A DNA stretch of 64,000 nt, taken from Pseudomonas crudilactis (GTDB lineage: Bacteria > Pseudomonadota > Gammaproteobacteria > Pseudomonadales > Pseudomonadaceae). The notes beneath the pieces were generated by a model that had not been told where the DNA came from, made no database searches, and saw only the letters and a list, made by a program, of their open reading frames with translations. The position numbers and the translations under genes were made by a program. Of the stretch, positions 1 to 9,035 are shown in pieces; within the stretch, counting starts at the first letter, position 1, and the number at the start of each line of letters is the position of its first letter. The stretch is taken from contig NZ_WXVV01000018.1 in the NCBI RefSeq assembly GCF_013433315.1, forward strand, positions 95,544 to 159,543. The letters are read 5' to 3'.

Positions 1-507
1 CTGCGGCTTTCTGCGGATCTGGTACTGGTCGGGATCGGTGTACAACCAGCCACCGAGGCTTTCGCCTCACTGCCAAGGGAAAAGGATCAGTCATTGCGCG
101 TCGATGACCGCATGCGCCTGAGCGAAAGCCTATGGGCCATCGGCGATATCGCTACGTTTCCGCTCCACGGCCAGCCGCAACGTATCGAGCACTGGCGCCT
201 GGCTCAGCAACACGCACGCATCGCCGCTGCCAACATGCTCGGTGGCGACGAACATTACCTCGACGTGCCGTTCTTCTGGACCTGGCATTTCGGCAAGAAC
301 TACGACTACCTGGGCCACGCCGAGCATTGGGATGAGGTGGAGTTTCGCGGCGAGCCTGAACATCCGCCATTTATTGGTCTGTTTGGCAGAAACGGCATTC
401 TGGTCGCTGCAGTCGCCTGCGAGAAGGACCGGGCGATGGCGCTGCTGGCCGAGCGCATGAAGCAACCGCTGGCTATGGAAGAGGCCTGGACATTGATCCG
501 CGATTGA
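1..507 (+). CDS. FAD-dependent NAD(P) oxidoreductase, C-terminal part (5' end outside window)
   Basis: The reading frame is open from base 1 and stops at 505-507, so only the last 168 residues are seen. The visible part starts with a typical end-of-NAD-domain stretch (ADLVLVGIGVQPA) and then the second FAD-binding motif LWAIGDIATFP, where the Asp contacts the flavin ribityl chain. The last 80 or so residues resemble the reductase C-terminal domain of ferredoxin reductase and AIFM3-like proteins (FIGLFGRNG, then a helical tail). Such enzymes pass electrons from NAD(P)H to a ferredoxin or Rieske partner. The substrate or partner cannot be judged without the upstream sequence. It converges on pgaD across a REP hairpin. 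Confidence 0.8.
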   Translation: MRLSADLVLVGIGVQPATEAFASLPREKDQSLRVDDRMRLSESLWAIGDIATFPLHGQPQRIEHWRLAQQHARIAAANMLGGDEHYLDVPFFWTWHFGKNYDYLGHAEHWDEVEFRGEPEHPPFIGLFGRNGILVAAVACEKDRAMALLAERMKQPLAMEEAWTLIRD

Positions 508-515
508 AAAAACCG

Positions 516-588
516 TGCAGGAGCTGCCGAAGGCTGCGATCTGTTGATCTTTAAGTTCAAAAGATCGCAGCCTTTGGCAGCTCCTACA
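516..588. repeat. REP-type inverted repeat, family A
   Basis: Two arms, GCAGGAGCTGCCGAAGGCTG and its near-perfect reverse complement, form a long hairpin between two convergent genes. The same arms recur at 42543-42619. This is the layout of a Pseudomonas REP pair; it may also stop transcription from both sides. Confidence 0.75.
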
Positions 589-601
589 CGGGGTTCACCA
601 T

Positions 602-1135
602 TCAGGTAATACGATTCACCGGTTCGCGATTATCGTCATCCTCGGCATGCAGAAAGATCACCCGTGGATGCTCCAGCGGTGCCAGCGGCGGTGGCAGTTC
701 CTGCTGCCGAACCGGCCAGAAGTGCGTCACCACATGGCTGATGTCACCTTCCTGATCGTTGTGAATGGTCATAACCCCGGGTGTGCGCAGCTTCTGAAAG
801 CGCTCATCGCAGAGTTTGAAACTCTTGCTCAGCCCTTCATCGTCGATCACCGGCGACGGCAACCGACGCTGGGCGAAGCTGCGGCTTTTACGCTGCTGAT
901 AACGCGCCCAACCGATCAGAATCACCGCGTTGACCAACGCCACCCACAGATAAATCTGCAGGGTGCCCAGCGCGTCGAACGCCGATTTATCGATCAGCGG
1001 CCCGCCCGCGTGAGTTTCGATCAGCGGCCACAAGCCACGGATCAGCAGAAACAGCAGGCCAACCCACGCCACAACGGTAAGAATCACATCGACCACGACC
1101 AGGAACGGCCGCTGGCGGGTCCGGATGATTTTCAT
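602..1135 (-). CDS. pgaD: PgaD, PNAG synthase accessory subunit
   Basis: This is a 177-residue inner-membrane protein. In the Pga family PgaD binds PgaC and is needed for polymerisation of N-acetylglucosamine; the PgaCD complex is stimulated by c-di-GMP in E. coli. Two hydrophobic segments are visible, roughly residues 10-35 and 55-80, followed by a polar cytoplasmic tail rich in Pro and charged residues. The start chosen is the ATG at 1135 (MKIIRTRQRPF). It overlaps the pgaC stop codon by 4 bp (ATGA), which suggests translational coupling. The longer open frame upstream of this ATG only shadows pgaC. The last gene of the pgaABCD operon. Confidence 0.88.
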   Translation of the reverse strand: MKIIRTRQRPFLVVVDVILTVVAWVGLLFLLIRGLWPLIETHAGGPLIDKSAFDALGTLQIYLWVALVNAVILIGWARYQQRKSRSFAQRRLPSPVIDDEGLSKSFKLCDERFQKLRTPGVMTIHNDQEGDISHVVTHFWPVRQQELPPPLAPLEHPRVIFLHAEDDDNREPVNRIT

Positions 1136-2487
1136 TTGATGACCTCCTCTTCGTCGTCGCCAATCGGTTTGATACCCCGGTCGGGACTGACCCAACGCGC
1201 ACGTTTCTGATGTTGGCCGAACAAGACTTTCGGGAAGCTGACCAGCGTGGTCAGCAAACTGACAAACCAGAATGCAATCGGGTACCAGACCACCCAGAAC
1301 ATGGTCTTGCCCAACCCAGGCTCGTAGCGGCGGTCGATGATGATGCTGACGGCGAACTGCACCAGGCAGACGAAGGCCAGCAGCAACCCGGTAAACGCCG
1401 GCGGCATCAGGTGATCTACCGCAATGGCTTCCGGCATGACCACGAACTTGCCGACGCCCCAGAAAATCACCGACAACAGGAAGGTGAATGCCCACCCGGT
1501 CGACAGGCAGTATTCGAACAGTAGCGGCCACAGGTAACGATGGCGGTACTGCCAGATGCCACGGATGTTCTTGAACAGCACTTCGGCACCGCCCTGGGCC
1601 CAGCGCAACCGCTGCTTCCACAAACCACCGAGGGTTTCCGGCATGAGGATCCAGCACAACGCACGCGGCTCGTAGAAGATGCTCCAGTGATCGAGTTGCA
1701 GCTTCCAGCTGATGTCGATGTCTTCGGTGATCATGTCCGGGCTCCAGTAACCGACGCGGTTCAGCGCGGTACGGCGGAACGCGACGATCACGCCGGAGAC
1801 GGTAAAGATCCGCCCGAACACCCGTTGCGTGCGTTTGATCAGGCCGATGATCGAGGAGAACTCACCGACCTGAACCCGCCCGACCAGCGTCGAACGCGTG
1901 CGAATCCGAGGGTTGCCGGTCACCGCGCCAAGGCGTGCGTTATCCAGCATCGGTGCGACCAGATACGCCGCCGTGTTCGGTGCCAGCAGCGCATCACCGT
2001 CAATGCACACCAGATACTCACTGCGCGCAGCGATCGCCCCCATTCGCAAGGCCACAGCTTTGCCTTGGTTCTCCGCGAGATGCAGCACGCGCAGACGTGG
2101 ATCTTCCTTGGCCAGCGCATCGAGCACTTCGGCGGTGTTGTCCTTGGAGCCGTCGTTGATCGCAATGACTTCGATGTTCGGGTAATGCTGGGCCAGCGCC
2201 GCGTGGATCGTATCGGCGGCGTTGTCGCCTTCGTTGTAGCAAGGGATCAGGATCGAGATCAGCGGCTCGCCTTCCAGTGGCGGCGGCAGGGTGTCGTCCT
2301 GCCACGGCCAGTGGCGCTCCCAGTGCAGCCAGAAATACAGGCCACCGGCAATCCACAACCCGGACATGAACAGCGGGTAGAAGAACACGAAGTCCATCAG
2401 GAACTGCCCGGTGACCAGGAAGATCAGGCCCAGCGGCACGCCGAGGACGAGCGCCAGAACAAGCAGGGCTAACAGTCTATCCAGCAT
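1132..2487 (-). CDS. pgaC: PgaC, poly-beta-1,6-N-acetylglucosamine synthase (GT2)
   Basis: A 451-residue processive family-2 glycosyltransferase, close to the 441 residues of E. coli PgaC. It polymerises UDP-GlcNAc into PNAG at the inner membrane. Two N-terminal membrane segments (about 5-55) precede the GT-A domain. Catalytic signatures are NDGS (Asp112), the metal-binding DGD (163-165), TED (254-256, general base) and QRLRW (292-296). A C-terminal hydrophobic block (about 325-420) supplies further membrane helices. It sits 1 bp after the pgaB stop and overlaps pgaD by 4 bp, so the order A-B-C-D of the operon is kept. Confidence 0.95.
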   Translation of the reverse strand: MLDRLLALLVLALVLGVPLGLIFLVTGQFLMDFVFFYPLFMSGLWIAGGLYFWLHWERHWPWQDDTLPPPLEGEPLISILIPCYNEGDNAADTIHAALAQHYPNIEVIAINDGSKDNTAEVLDALAKEDPRLRVLHLAENQGKAVALRMGAIAARSEYLVCIDGDALLAPNTAAYLVAPMLDNARLGAVTGNPRIRTRSTLVGRVQVGEFSSIIGLIKRTQRVFGRIFTVSGVIVAFRRTALNRVGYWSPDMITEDIDISWKLQLDHWSIFYEPRALCWILMPETLGGLWKQRLRWAQGGAEVLFKNIRGIWQYRHRYLWPLLFEYCLSTGWAFTFLLSVIFWGVGKFVVMPEAIAVDHLMPPAFTGLLLAFVCLVQFAVSIIIDRRYEPGLGKTMFWVVWYPIAFWFVSLLTTLVSFPKVLFGQHQKRARWVSPDRGIKPIGDDEEEVIK

Positions 2488-2488
2488 G

Positions 2489-4492
2489 TTATGGATTCCA
2501 TTTGTTGGAGAGTGCAGGCCTTACGGTTTTCAGGTCCGGCAGGTTGTCGAGGAAGTTGTCCGGGTAGTAACCGAAACTGGTCGCGCCCTGACGCTTGAGA
2601 CGGCCCATCCAGTCCGCCAGATGCGCACCGTCGATGTCGGCCTGGTCCTTTTTCGTCCAGTCCCGTGCCTGCAATTCGAACACCGTGCGGTTCAGGGCTC
2701 CGGGGCGCTTGCTGACGGTTTGCACCAAGGTTTCCAGCCACGGGCCGGACTCGGCCTGGGTTTGTTTTTCCATGAGCGGCATGGCCATCGGCGCCGTCCA
2801 GTCGTAGGTCACGAGGAAGTCGTCGAGGTTCTGTGCGTACCATGCTTCGCTCTCGGGATTGAGCATCGGCTCGGCGAAGATGTTGCGCGCGGTCAGCACC
2901 TGCGGGCCACGAATCGCGCGGACTTTGGCGGTGAGCTCGTTGGTGAAGTCGATGAGGTATTTGCTCTTGAAGCGCGTCCAGCGCTGCATCGCTGCAGGAT
3001 CATCGCGCAGCGCGGCAATCGAACCCGGCAAACCGTGGGCGGCGTAGGCTTTCAAGGCTTCGGGGCTGGCGTCTTCAAAGTCTGAAAGCACCGCATCATC
3101 GTGATAGAGGATGCCGTCGACCGATGTCAGCCGTGCCACGTCTTCGTAGATTTCGCCGATGATCCGCCGCACCTCCGGATCGAACGGTGAAAGTCGTTTG
3201 TACTGATCCGGATCGACTGCGGTGGTGCCGGTTTTCGGATCCCAGCGCGTTACACGCGGCAGCTTCGCATCAAGGCCGAAACTCAGCACCGGCATCCACG
3301 CAAACACCTTCACATTGGCGCGAGTGCGCAGTTGCCAGGCAACGCGGTCGAAAATGTCGGCACGTACCGGCAAGTGACGGTTGGGGAAGTACAGCGAGTG
3401 CACCAGACCATCGCCCTGCGGATCGGCAAAGGCTTGCAGGAACACCGTGTTGGCGCCCATGTCGGCCATGCGCTGCACCAGCTTGCCGAGGTTGATGTCC
3501 TGTTGTGCCGGGTCCGGGTCGTAGACGTTATCCAGATCAACATGCACCACACGCATGACGAAATCCGACTGCACGTCGACGATGCTATTGGAGAAAACCT
3601 CGCCGTCGGGATCGGAGGCAACCAGGAAGCGCGGGCTGCTCATCAGGTTGTCGAGGGCATCGAGGCCGTCGTCCAGCGTCAGGGCCATCTCATAGCCTTC
3701 CTCGCCGACCACGGTCAGCGAAGTGCCGTCCGCCGTACCATATGGCCAGACCCAGATACGCGGTTTCTTGCCAGTGACCTTGCGGATTTTTTCCGAGATG
3801 GCGTTCACGTCGGTGCGAATCCGCGCCTGGAAATCGGCCTCGGATTCATAACGCTTGGTCACTGGATCGTAGCGTCGGGTCGCCGCCGCCGGCTGCATAT
3901 TGCCCTGCGGGTTGGCCAGAATCCCTTTGTGATTGGCGTCGGTGTGCGCGGCGATTTCCACCAGACCGGATTGCGAGATCTCGCGCACTTGGTCCCAGGT
4001 CAGGAAGTCTGAACGTGCGCGCGGGGCGCCAGCAAAATCCACCGATTGATTGAGTGGCGTGTCGATCCAGACGCCGACCGGGGCCAGCAAGGCGTGCCAG
4101 TTGTAGGCGCGCAGCACAGGCAGCACGCGAGTATAGAAGCTCGCATAACCGTCGTCGAAACTGAGCAGGATCGCTTTCGCCGGCAGCTCCGGGCCGCCCT
4201 TGCGCGCGGCCATGATCTGGTCGACGGTCACCGGTTTGTAGCCGTTCTCGCGCAACCAGGCGAGCTGCTCGATCATGCGCTCGGTGCGCACCGCCACCAC
4301 GGCCTGATCGGGATCGCGGTCTTCAACATCGTGATAGGCGATACCGAGCACGTGATTTTTCGGCCACGGTTTTTCACTGGCCGCCAGCGGACGCTCGGAC
4401 GGCGGCGCGAAGGCCGGAGCTTGCTGGGCGCAGGCGCTGACCAGCAGCGCTCCCAGCAGAAGGATGAAACGCGAAATCAAAGGCATCTTCAA
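2489..4492 (-). CDS. pgaB: PgaB, PNAG N-deacetylase and glycoside hydrolase lipoprotein
   Basis: A 667-residue outer-membrane lipoprotein (672 in E. coli). PgaB partly de-N-acetylates PNAG in the periplasm, which is needed for export. The signal peptide ends in lipobox VSA-Cys21. The N-terminal polysaccharide-deacetylase (CE4) domain shows SFDDGY with Asp113/Asp114, and the metal-binding histidines His183 and His188 in AAHTDANH. The C-terminal half (from about residue 310) matches the PgaB hydrolase-like domain that binds and can cut the polymer. The start is ATG at 4492; a second ATG two codons later is possible. It follows pgaA with a 6-bp gap. Confidence 0.95.
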   Translation of the reverse strand: MKMPLISRFILLLGALLVSACAQQAPAFAPPSERPLAASEKPWPKNHVLGIAYHDVEDRDPDQAVVAVRTERMIEQLAWLRENGYKPVTVDQIMAARKGGPELPAKAILLSFDDGYASFYTRVLPVLRAYNWHALLAPVGVWIDTPLNQSVDFAGAPRARSDFLTWDQVREISQSGLVEIAAHTDANHKGILANPQGNMQPAAATRRYDPVTKRYESEADFQARIRTDVNAISEKIRKVTGKKPRIWVWPYGTADGTSLTVVGEEGYEMALTLDDGLDALDNLMSSPRFLVASDPDGEVFSNSIVDVQSDFVMRVVHVDLDNVYDPDPAQQDINLGKLVQRMADMGANTVFLQAFADPQGDGLVHSLYFPNRHLPVRADIFDRVAWQLRTRANVKVFAWMPVLSFGLDAKLPRVTRWDPKTGTTAVDPDQYKRLSPFDPEVRRIIGEIYEDVARLTSVDGILYHDDAVLSDFEDASPEALKAYAAHGLPGSIAALRDDPAAMQRWTRFKSKYLIDFTNELTAKVRAIRGPQVLTARNIFAEPMLNPESEAWYAQNLDDFLVTYDWTAPMAMPLMEKQTQAESGPWLETLVQTVSKRPGALNRTVFELQARDWTKKDQADIDGAHLADWMGRLKRQGATSFGYYPDNFLDNLPDLKTVRPALSNKWNP

Positions 4493-4498
4493 ACTCTT

Positions 4499-6979
4499 CT
4501 AGAAGCGGAAAGTGAGGTCGACGAGCAGACGCAGATCGGTCTCCCGATCACCGTCGTAAGGCCGGTTGATCACACTGAACAAGCCGCCCACCTCGAACAC
4601 GTCGTTCCAGGCATAACGCTGGCCGTAACCGAGCAACGCCATGCCGCCGGTGCCGTGATCACGCTGGCTGTACGTGCCCGCGCCGGCCTGGAATTGTTGG
4701 CTCCAGGAGGTTTCGTAGCGGTGGTAGAGCACGTGATTGACGTTGACCAGCGGCATCACGCTGAAGTCGGATTTGGGGTTGAAGTACGGCACGTCATCGG
4801 ACTTGGAGTTGTGGCTGGTGCCGACTTCCAGACCCGCATCGACCTGCACGTTCGGCGAGCTGTAGACGCCCTCGCGACCGGTGAGCAAGGCTTCGACGCG
4901 GTTGTTGCCGTCGCTGAAATGCGACGGGCTGACGGACAGTTTCCACTCGCGGCTTTCGTTGGCGCGCCAGCGGAGGAAACCGCTGCCGCCGTTGGCCTTG
5001 ATGTCGCTGTTGAGTGCGCGCAACGGCGTCTCGGCCGAGAGGTATTCGAGGCTGCCGCCGTACTGCCAGTGGTCGTTGATGTCGCGGGCGATCGCCAGAC
5101 GCGCGCCCTGTTTGTCGCCAAAACCGTAGGAATGGTTAGAGACTTCCGCTTCGAGGGTCATGTCGCGGGTGCGCCGCTCCAGGCCGACACGCTGGAAGCG
5201 GTGGTGACCGGTGCCTTCGGCGAAGTCGCCGGTGGCATAGCCAGCCCCGGCAAACACGCGCCAGTCTTCATCCATCGGCGGGCTGTACAAGGTGGTCTGG
5301 ATGCCAAAGTCGCGGCTGCCGCTGACGGCGCCGGCATCGCCACTGCCGCCACCATTGGCCTTGCCGCCATAGGCTTCGACGCGCAGTTCCGACATGTCAT
5401 GGACTTCGCGCTCGCGAGCCAGACGCTGCACCTGGCGGTTATCCGGATAGCGTGCGACGACATCGTCGGTCAGCGCATCCATTTGCCGCCATTCCTGCAA
5501 TTCCATGGCCGTGTGGGCCTGGCCGATTTCCAGGCCCATGGCGCGCGGCACCATGCTCTCGGTTTCCTTGAGCTGGATTTCCGCGCGGCGCGGCCATTGC
5601 CGCGCCAGATACAGGTCGGCCTGAGCCAGACGCAGGCCGACATTGCCGGGCGCCTGATCGACCAGCGTTTGCAAGCGTTCTTCGCCGTGGGGCAGGTCGG
5701 AACCATAGGTCCCGGCTTGCGCGGCCAACTGCTGGGCGTCCATCCATTCATGGTTGGGGTTGCCGATGGGCAAACCTTTGAGTTCGACACGCGGACGCTG
5801 GGACTTGGCGGCGTCCTCGGCGACTTTGCGCGCTTCATCGGCGCGGTCGCTTTCCAGCAATGCGTAATACAGCGCGGTAGTGTCTTCGAGGCGATCACCG
5901 ACATCAGCGTCCGGCGCCGACAGCACCTGGCGATACAAGTCCGTGGCGATTTCCGGTTCACGCTGATCCAGATACGACGCCGCTACCCAGCGCAACGCGT
6001 AGGTTGGAACCTTCACGCCCTCGGCTTGCAGCTTCTGGTACTCGGTGATGACGTCGGCGGTGCGTGCGCGGGCCTTGAGCGCCCCCATGCGGTCAATGCG
6101 CCAGCGAATCACGTCGTCGTGGGGGGTCGAGTCGGGGGTCCAGGTGGCGAGCAGCTTGTCGTAATCGGCCAGCGCGCGATCGGTGATGACGTAGCGCTCT
6201 TTTTCGCTGCGAGTGGCGAGCTCGGCGAGACGCACACGCTCGGCGGCCAGATCACCTTCGAGGCGACGCAACGTGACCGGATCGATCAGGCCCGGACGCT
6301 GATTGGCCAGACGCAGCGCCGGTTCCGGCAGACGCGCCTTTTGCAGAGCGACCACGTATTCACGGGCGACTTCCGGTTTGCTGCCGGCGCGTTTGAAGGC
6401 TTGATCGTATTCGAACAGGGCGTCGTACTGTTTGCCGGCGCGGGTTAACGCGTAGCCCAGCGCCAGACGGCGGGAAGGATCATCAGGCTTGGCCACCACC
6501 AGCGCTTTGGCACGAGTCACCGCTTCGTCGGGCTTGCCGGCGTCAGCCTGGGTCAGGGCCAGGCCCAGTTGCAGGTCGGCGTTATCCGGCTCCAGCGCCA
6601 GGGCCTTGTTGTAGACCTGCGTGGCTTGATCCCAGCGTTTGAGGTTGCGATAGGCGCGGGCGGTGGCGGTCAGCGCCTGAACCGGCAGGACGCGATCGCG
6701 GCCCTGGGTTTCATAAACCTGCACCACTTCGGCATCGAGGCCGGCCCAACTGGCGATTTGCAGGTGATCGCTGATCTGCCCGATCGTCGACTGACCCGGT
6801 GGCACCTGACGCAAAACCGTCAGCGCCGGCGTGGTTTGCCCGGCACGGGCGTCGCGCACCATCTGATCATAGGGTGTGTCGGCAAACGCCATCGCCGGCC
6901 AGAGCAACTGGCTGCACAGCGCGACTCGGAACAAAGGGCGTAAACCACGATGTAATACAGGAACATCAATACGCGGCAT
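4499..6979 (-). CDS. pgaA: PgaA, outer-membrane PNAG export porin
   Basis: An 826-residue protein with a signal peptide (hydrophobic core ending near AMAFADTPYDQ). The first 500 or so residues are helical repeats of TPR type (for example VYNKALALEPDNADLQLGLA). The last 300 alternate in beta-barrel fashion and end in DLTFRF with a terminal Phe, the usual signature of outer-membrane barrels. PgaA passes the deacetylated polymer across the outer membrane, with its TPR domain binding PgaB. It is the first gene of the pgaABCD operon. Its leader carries GGA motifs described separately. Confidence 0.93.
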   Translation of the reverse strand: MPRIDVPVLHRGLRPLFRVALCSQLLWPAMAFADTPYDQMVRDARAGQTTPALTVLRQVPPGQSTIGQISDHLQIASWAGLDAEVVQVYETQGRDRVLPVQALTATARAYRNLKRWDQATQVYNKALALEPDNADLQLGLALTQADAGKPDEAVTRAKALVVAKPDDPSRRLALGYALTRAGKQYDALFEYDQAFKRAGSKPEVAREYVVALQKARLPEPALRLANQRPGLIDPVTLRRLEGDLAAERVRLAELATRSEKERYVITDRALADYDKLLATWTPDSTPHDDVIRWRIDRMGALKARARTADVITEYQKLQAEGVKVPTYALRWVAASYLDQREPEIATDLYRQVLSAPDADVGDRLEDTTALYYALLESDRADEARKVAEDAAKSQRPRVELKGLPIGNPNHEWMDAQQLAAQAGTYGSDLPHGEERLQTLVDQAPGNVGLRLAQADLYLARQWPRRAEIQLKETESMVPRAMGLEIGQAHTAMELQEWRQMDALTDDVVARYPDNRQVQRLAREREVHDMSELRVEAYGGKANGGGSGDAGAVSGSRDFGIQTTLYSPPMDEDWRVFAGAGYATGDFAEGTGHHRFQRVGLERRTRDMTLEAEVSNHSYGFGDKQGARLAIARDINDHWQYGGSLEYLSAETPLRALNSDIKANGGSGFLRWRANESREWKLSVSPSHFSDGNNRVEALLTGREGVYSSPNVQVDAGLEVGTSHNSKSDDVPYFNPKSDFSVMPLVNVNHVLYHRYETSWSQQFQAGAGTYSQRDHGTGGMALLGYGQRYAWNDVFEVGGLFSVINRPYDGDRETDLRLLVDLTFRF

Positions 6980-6986
6980 TCGTCAG

Positions 6987-7026
6987 CATCCTTACATGGC
7001 CAGCCGGGTCGCAATGCCCTCCTTGC
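6987..7026 (-). promoter_or_regulatory. Candidate RsmA/CsrA-binding sites in the pgaA leader
   Basis: On the minus strand two GGA motifs lie just before the pgaA start at 6979: CAAGGAGG at 7025-7018, which fits the CANGGANG consensus, and TAAGGATG at 6994-6987, whose GGA is the only plausible ribosome-binding site. In E. coli CsrA represses pgaA by binding its leader. That the same happens here is an inference. Confidence 0.4.
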
Positions 7027-7114
7027 CCATTCGTAACGGTGGCCGCCAATGCACATCCAACGGCCAAGCTTAGTCAGGCAGTCTTGCACGCAAGCGTTGA
7101 CCAGGATCCACAAC

Positions 7115-7125
7115 ACAATAATTGT
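7115..7125. promoter_or_regulatory. Small AT-rich palindrome upstream of pgaA
   Basis: ACAATAATTGT is a perfect 5+1+5 palindrome in the 200-bp leader or promoter region of pgaA. It could be an operator; no factor can be named. The rest of 6980-7180 shows no gene. Confidence 0.2.
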
Positions 7126-7180
7126 TCAGAATCCTCGCGACGGCTTAGCCGGAACGCCAAAAACCCGAACACCAGACAGC

Positions 7181-7219
7181 AAAACGCCCGGCGTCCGTGC
7201 AATACGGAGGCCGGGCGTT
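7181..7219 (-). terminator. Intrinsic terminator after ydgA
   Basis: Arms AACGCCCGGC (7183-7192) and GCCGGGCGTT (7210-7219) pair perfectly, with an extra inner TCCGT/ACGGA stem. On the minus strand the hairpin is followed by a short T run. It lies directly after the stop of the minus-strand gene at 7238. Confidence 0.75.
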
Positions 7220-7237
7220 GCTATTTAAAGCGCAGGA

Positions 7238-8743
7238 TTACTGCACTTGCGTGACGCCTGCGAACTTGCTCATCAGGAAGCCGACGAACTGCTCGACGGT
7301 CATCTTCTGGCCGTTGAATTCGACCTGATTGGCGGCGTAATGCAGCTTGGTCACGACGTTGGTGCCGTCGACGACGGCCAACTGCGAACCGACCGCCATG
7401 CCGGCGAACATGTCGGCGGCTTCCTTGGACTGATCGACAATAGCCTTGGCATCGGTCTGACCGTCGAGTTGCGCCTGCACGCTGAGCAGATCAACCAGCA
7501 TCGGCTTCGATACCTGGATATTCAGGTCAAGCAATGCAATCAGTTGTTTGCCCAGTTGATCCGGCGGCAAGTCCAACGATTGCGGCTTGGTCAGGTCGAT
7601 CACCAGATTGGCCTTGCTCTCGCCGTTGGCGGTGTTGAACGAGAGGTTTTCCAGCGCGAACTGTGGGCCGGCGGCCAGCAGTTTTTGCAGATCGGCTTTG
7701 ACCTGCGCATTTTCCGCTTCGGTCAGGTTCAGCTCCGGCGCTGGCAGGCCTTGGGCTGCTGCCTCGGCGGCGGCTTTTTCGTATGGCTGCAATTTGGTCT
7801 GGTAGATCTGCATCAGCGACATGGTCGACGGGATGTCGAGGTTTTTCAGGCTCATGGCCATATTGGCCGAGCCGATTTTCTTGTCGTTCAGGCTGACTTC
7901 GCCAACCTTGTAGTCAGCGCGGCCCGAGGCATTGCTGCCGTTTTCTTCGGTGAGGTTCTTCATTTCGAAGTTCTTCACACCGAGGACCGACTGCTTGGTG
8001 CCGAAAGTGGTTTTACTGTTGGTCAGCACCAGGGTGTTTTCCCCGGTGTAGTAGCCATAGCTGCTCTTGGCGAGGTTGCTGGCCAGGGTCAGACCGTTGA
8101 GTTCGACCTGCACCGGCGCCTGATCTTCAGCGACGGTGACCAGTTTCAGGTTGTCCATGTAGCCGTCCGCCTTGACCTTCTGCGCTTTGGCGTTGGCAGA
8201 AATGTTCATGGTCAGGCCGGAGAACTTCAGACTCGACTGCTCATCCAGTGCGGTTTCGAACGGCAGCAGATCGAGGGTGCTGGTGGTGGACTCGTCGTAG
8301 CCGATGCTGGTTACGCCTTTGAGCGGCGCGGCGCCCTTGGTCGCGGCGAACCATTTCTCGGTGGCCGGATTCTTTTCCAGCTCATAGTTGCTGGTGGCCA
8401 TGACCGGCAGCCATTTCAGCGAAACCAGACGCGAGAACGGCAACGGACCATGCTCGATGTGGTCAACGAAGAGCAATTCGACTGGTTTGTCGCCAAACAT
8501 CTCGCCTTCACCCTTGAGGCGATAGTGCGCGGTGCTGGTGAAGGTATGGCGTTCCAGCGACACCAACTCCAGCGACGCGCTGCCGTTGGAGCCGGCCATC
8601 GCGGTTTGCAGCTCTTGGTTGGCATTGCTGACGGCGTTGTTCAACACGCCTTCGATCTTGGTCCCGGTGTACCAGGCCCCGCCTGCGCTGATCGCGCCGA
8701 TGGCAACAACAATTCCGAGAAGCACGCCTGCTGATTTATTCAT
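7238..8743 (-). CDS. YdgA/DUF945 family protein
   Basis: A 501-residue protein that matches the DUF945 (YdgA) family of Gram-negative envelope proteins. It starts with an uncleaved membrane anchor or signal (MNKSAGVLLGIVVAIGAISA). It then has the typical YdgA pattern of long alternating beta segments, GEMFGDKPVELLFVDHIEHGPLPF near residue 80-105 and a hydrophilic, Ala/Gln-rich middle. The family is long known and widespread, but its biochemical role is unknown, so none is claimed. It is a single-gene unit with its own terminator. Confidence 0.8.
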   Translation of the reverse strand: MNKSAGVLLGIVVAIGAISAGGAWYTGTKIEGVLNNAVSNANQELQTAMAGSNGSASLELVSLERHTFTSTAHYRLKGEGEMFGDKPVELLFVDHIEHGPLPFSRLVSLKWLPVMATSNYELEKNPATEKWFAATKGAAPLKGVTSIGYDESTTSTLDLLPFETALDEQSSLKFSGLTMNISANAKAQKVKADGYMDNLKLVTVAEDQAPVQVELNGLTLASNLAKSSYGYYTGENTLVLTNSKTTFGTKQSVLGVKNFEMKNLTEENGSNASGRADYKVGEVSLNDKKIGSANMAMSLKNLDIPSTMSLMQIYQTKLQPYEKAAAEAAAQGLPAPELNLTEAENAQVKADLQKLLAAGPQFALENLSFNTANGESKANLVIDLTKPQSLDLPPDQLGKQLIALLDLNIQVSKPMLVDLLSVQAQLDGQTDAKAIVDQSKEAADMFAGMAVGSQLAVVDGTNVVTKLHYAANQVEFNGQKMTVEQFVGFLMSKFAGVTQVQ

Positions 8744-8946
8744 GAATGACCTGATCGATTTCCGTGGCTGTGAGTGTGGTCGTCTTCCCTGAACCCGTGA
8801 CCGGGTCGCGGCTCGACTGCGCTGAATTCAGCGATGGAGATTAGCACCGGGCGCGCAAGACGGCCCAATGTTTAAAGGTTAAAGAGTGTCTATGGGGGGA
8901 ATGGACAATCGCTAGGCTGGAAGAGTTTCGCTGTTTTTTAGGACGC

Positions 8947-9012
8947 TATCGCGAGCAGGCTCACTCCTACAGGGAAACGCATTCCAAATGTAGGAGTGAG
9001 CCTGCTCGCGAT
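8947..9012. repeat. REP-type inverted repeat, family B
   Basis: Arms ATCGCGAGCAGGCTCACTCC and its complement flank a short loop. This is a variant of the GCGAGCAGGCTCGCTCCCAC repeat found four more times in this window. The rest of the gap 8744-9035 has no gene I can support. Confidence 0.75.
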
Positions 9013-9035
9013 GAGGCCGGTCGATTCAGCGAGAT

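Noticed and set aside
4046..6448. An 800-residue plus-strand open frame opposite pgaA/pgaB
   Set aside because: High-GC antisense shadow that crosses two well-supported genes; no start signal or known domain.
7247..8734. A 495-residue plus-strand open frame opposite the YdgA-like gene
   Set aside because: The minus frame has a signal segment, family match and terminator; the plus frame has none.
8947..9012. Insertion sequence ends
   Set aside because: The inverted repeats here and elsewhere are short REP hairpins with no transposase or target duplication.
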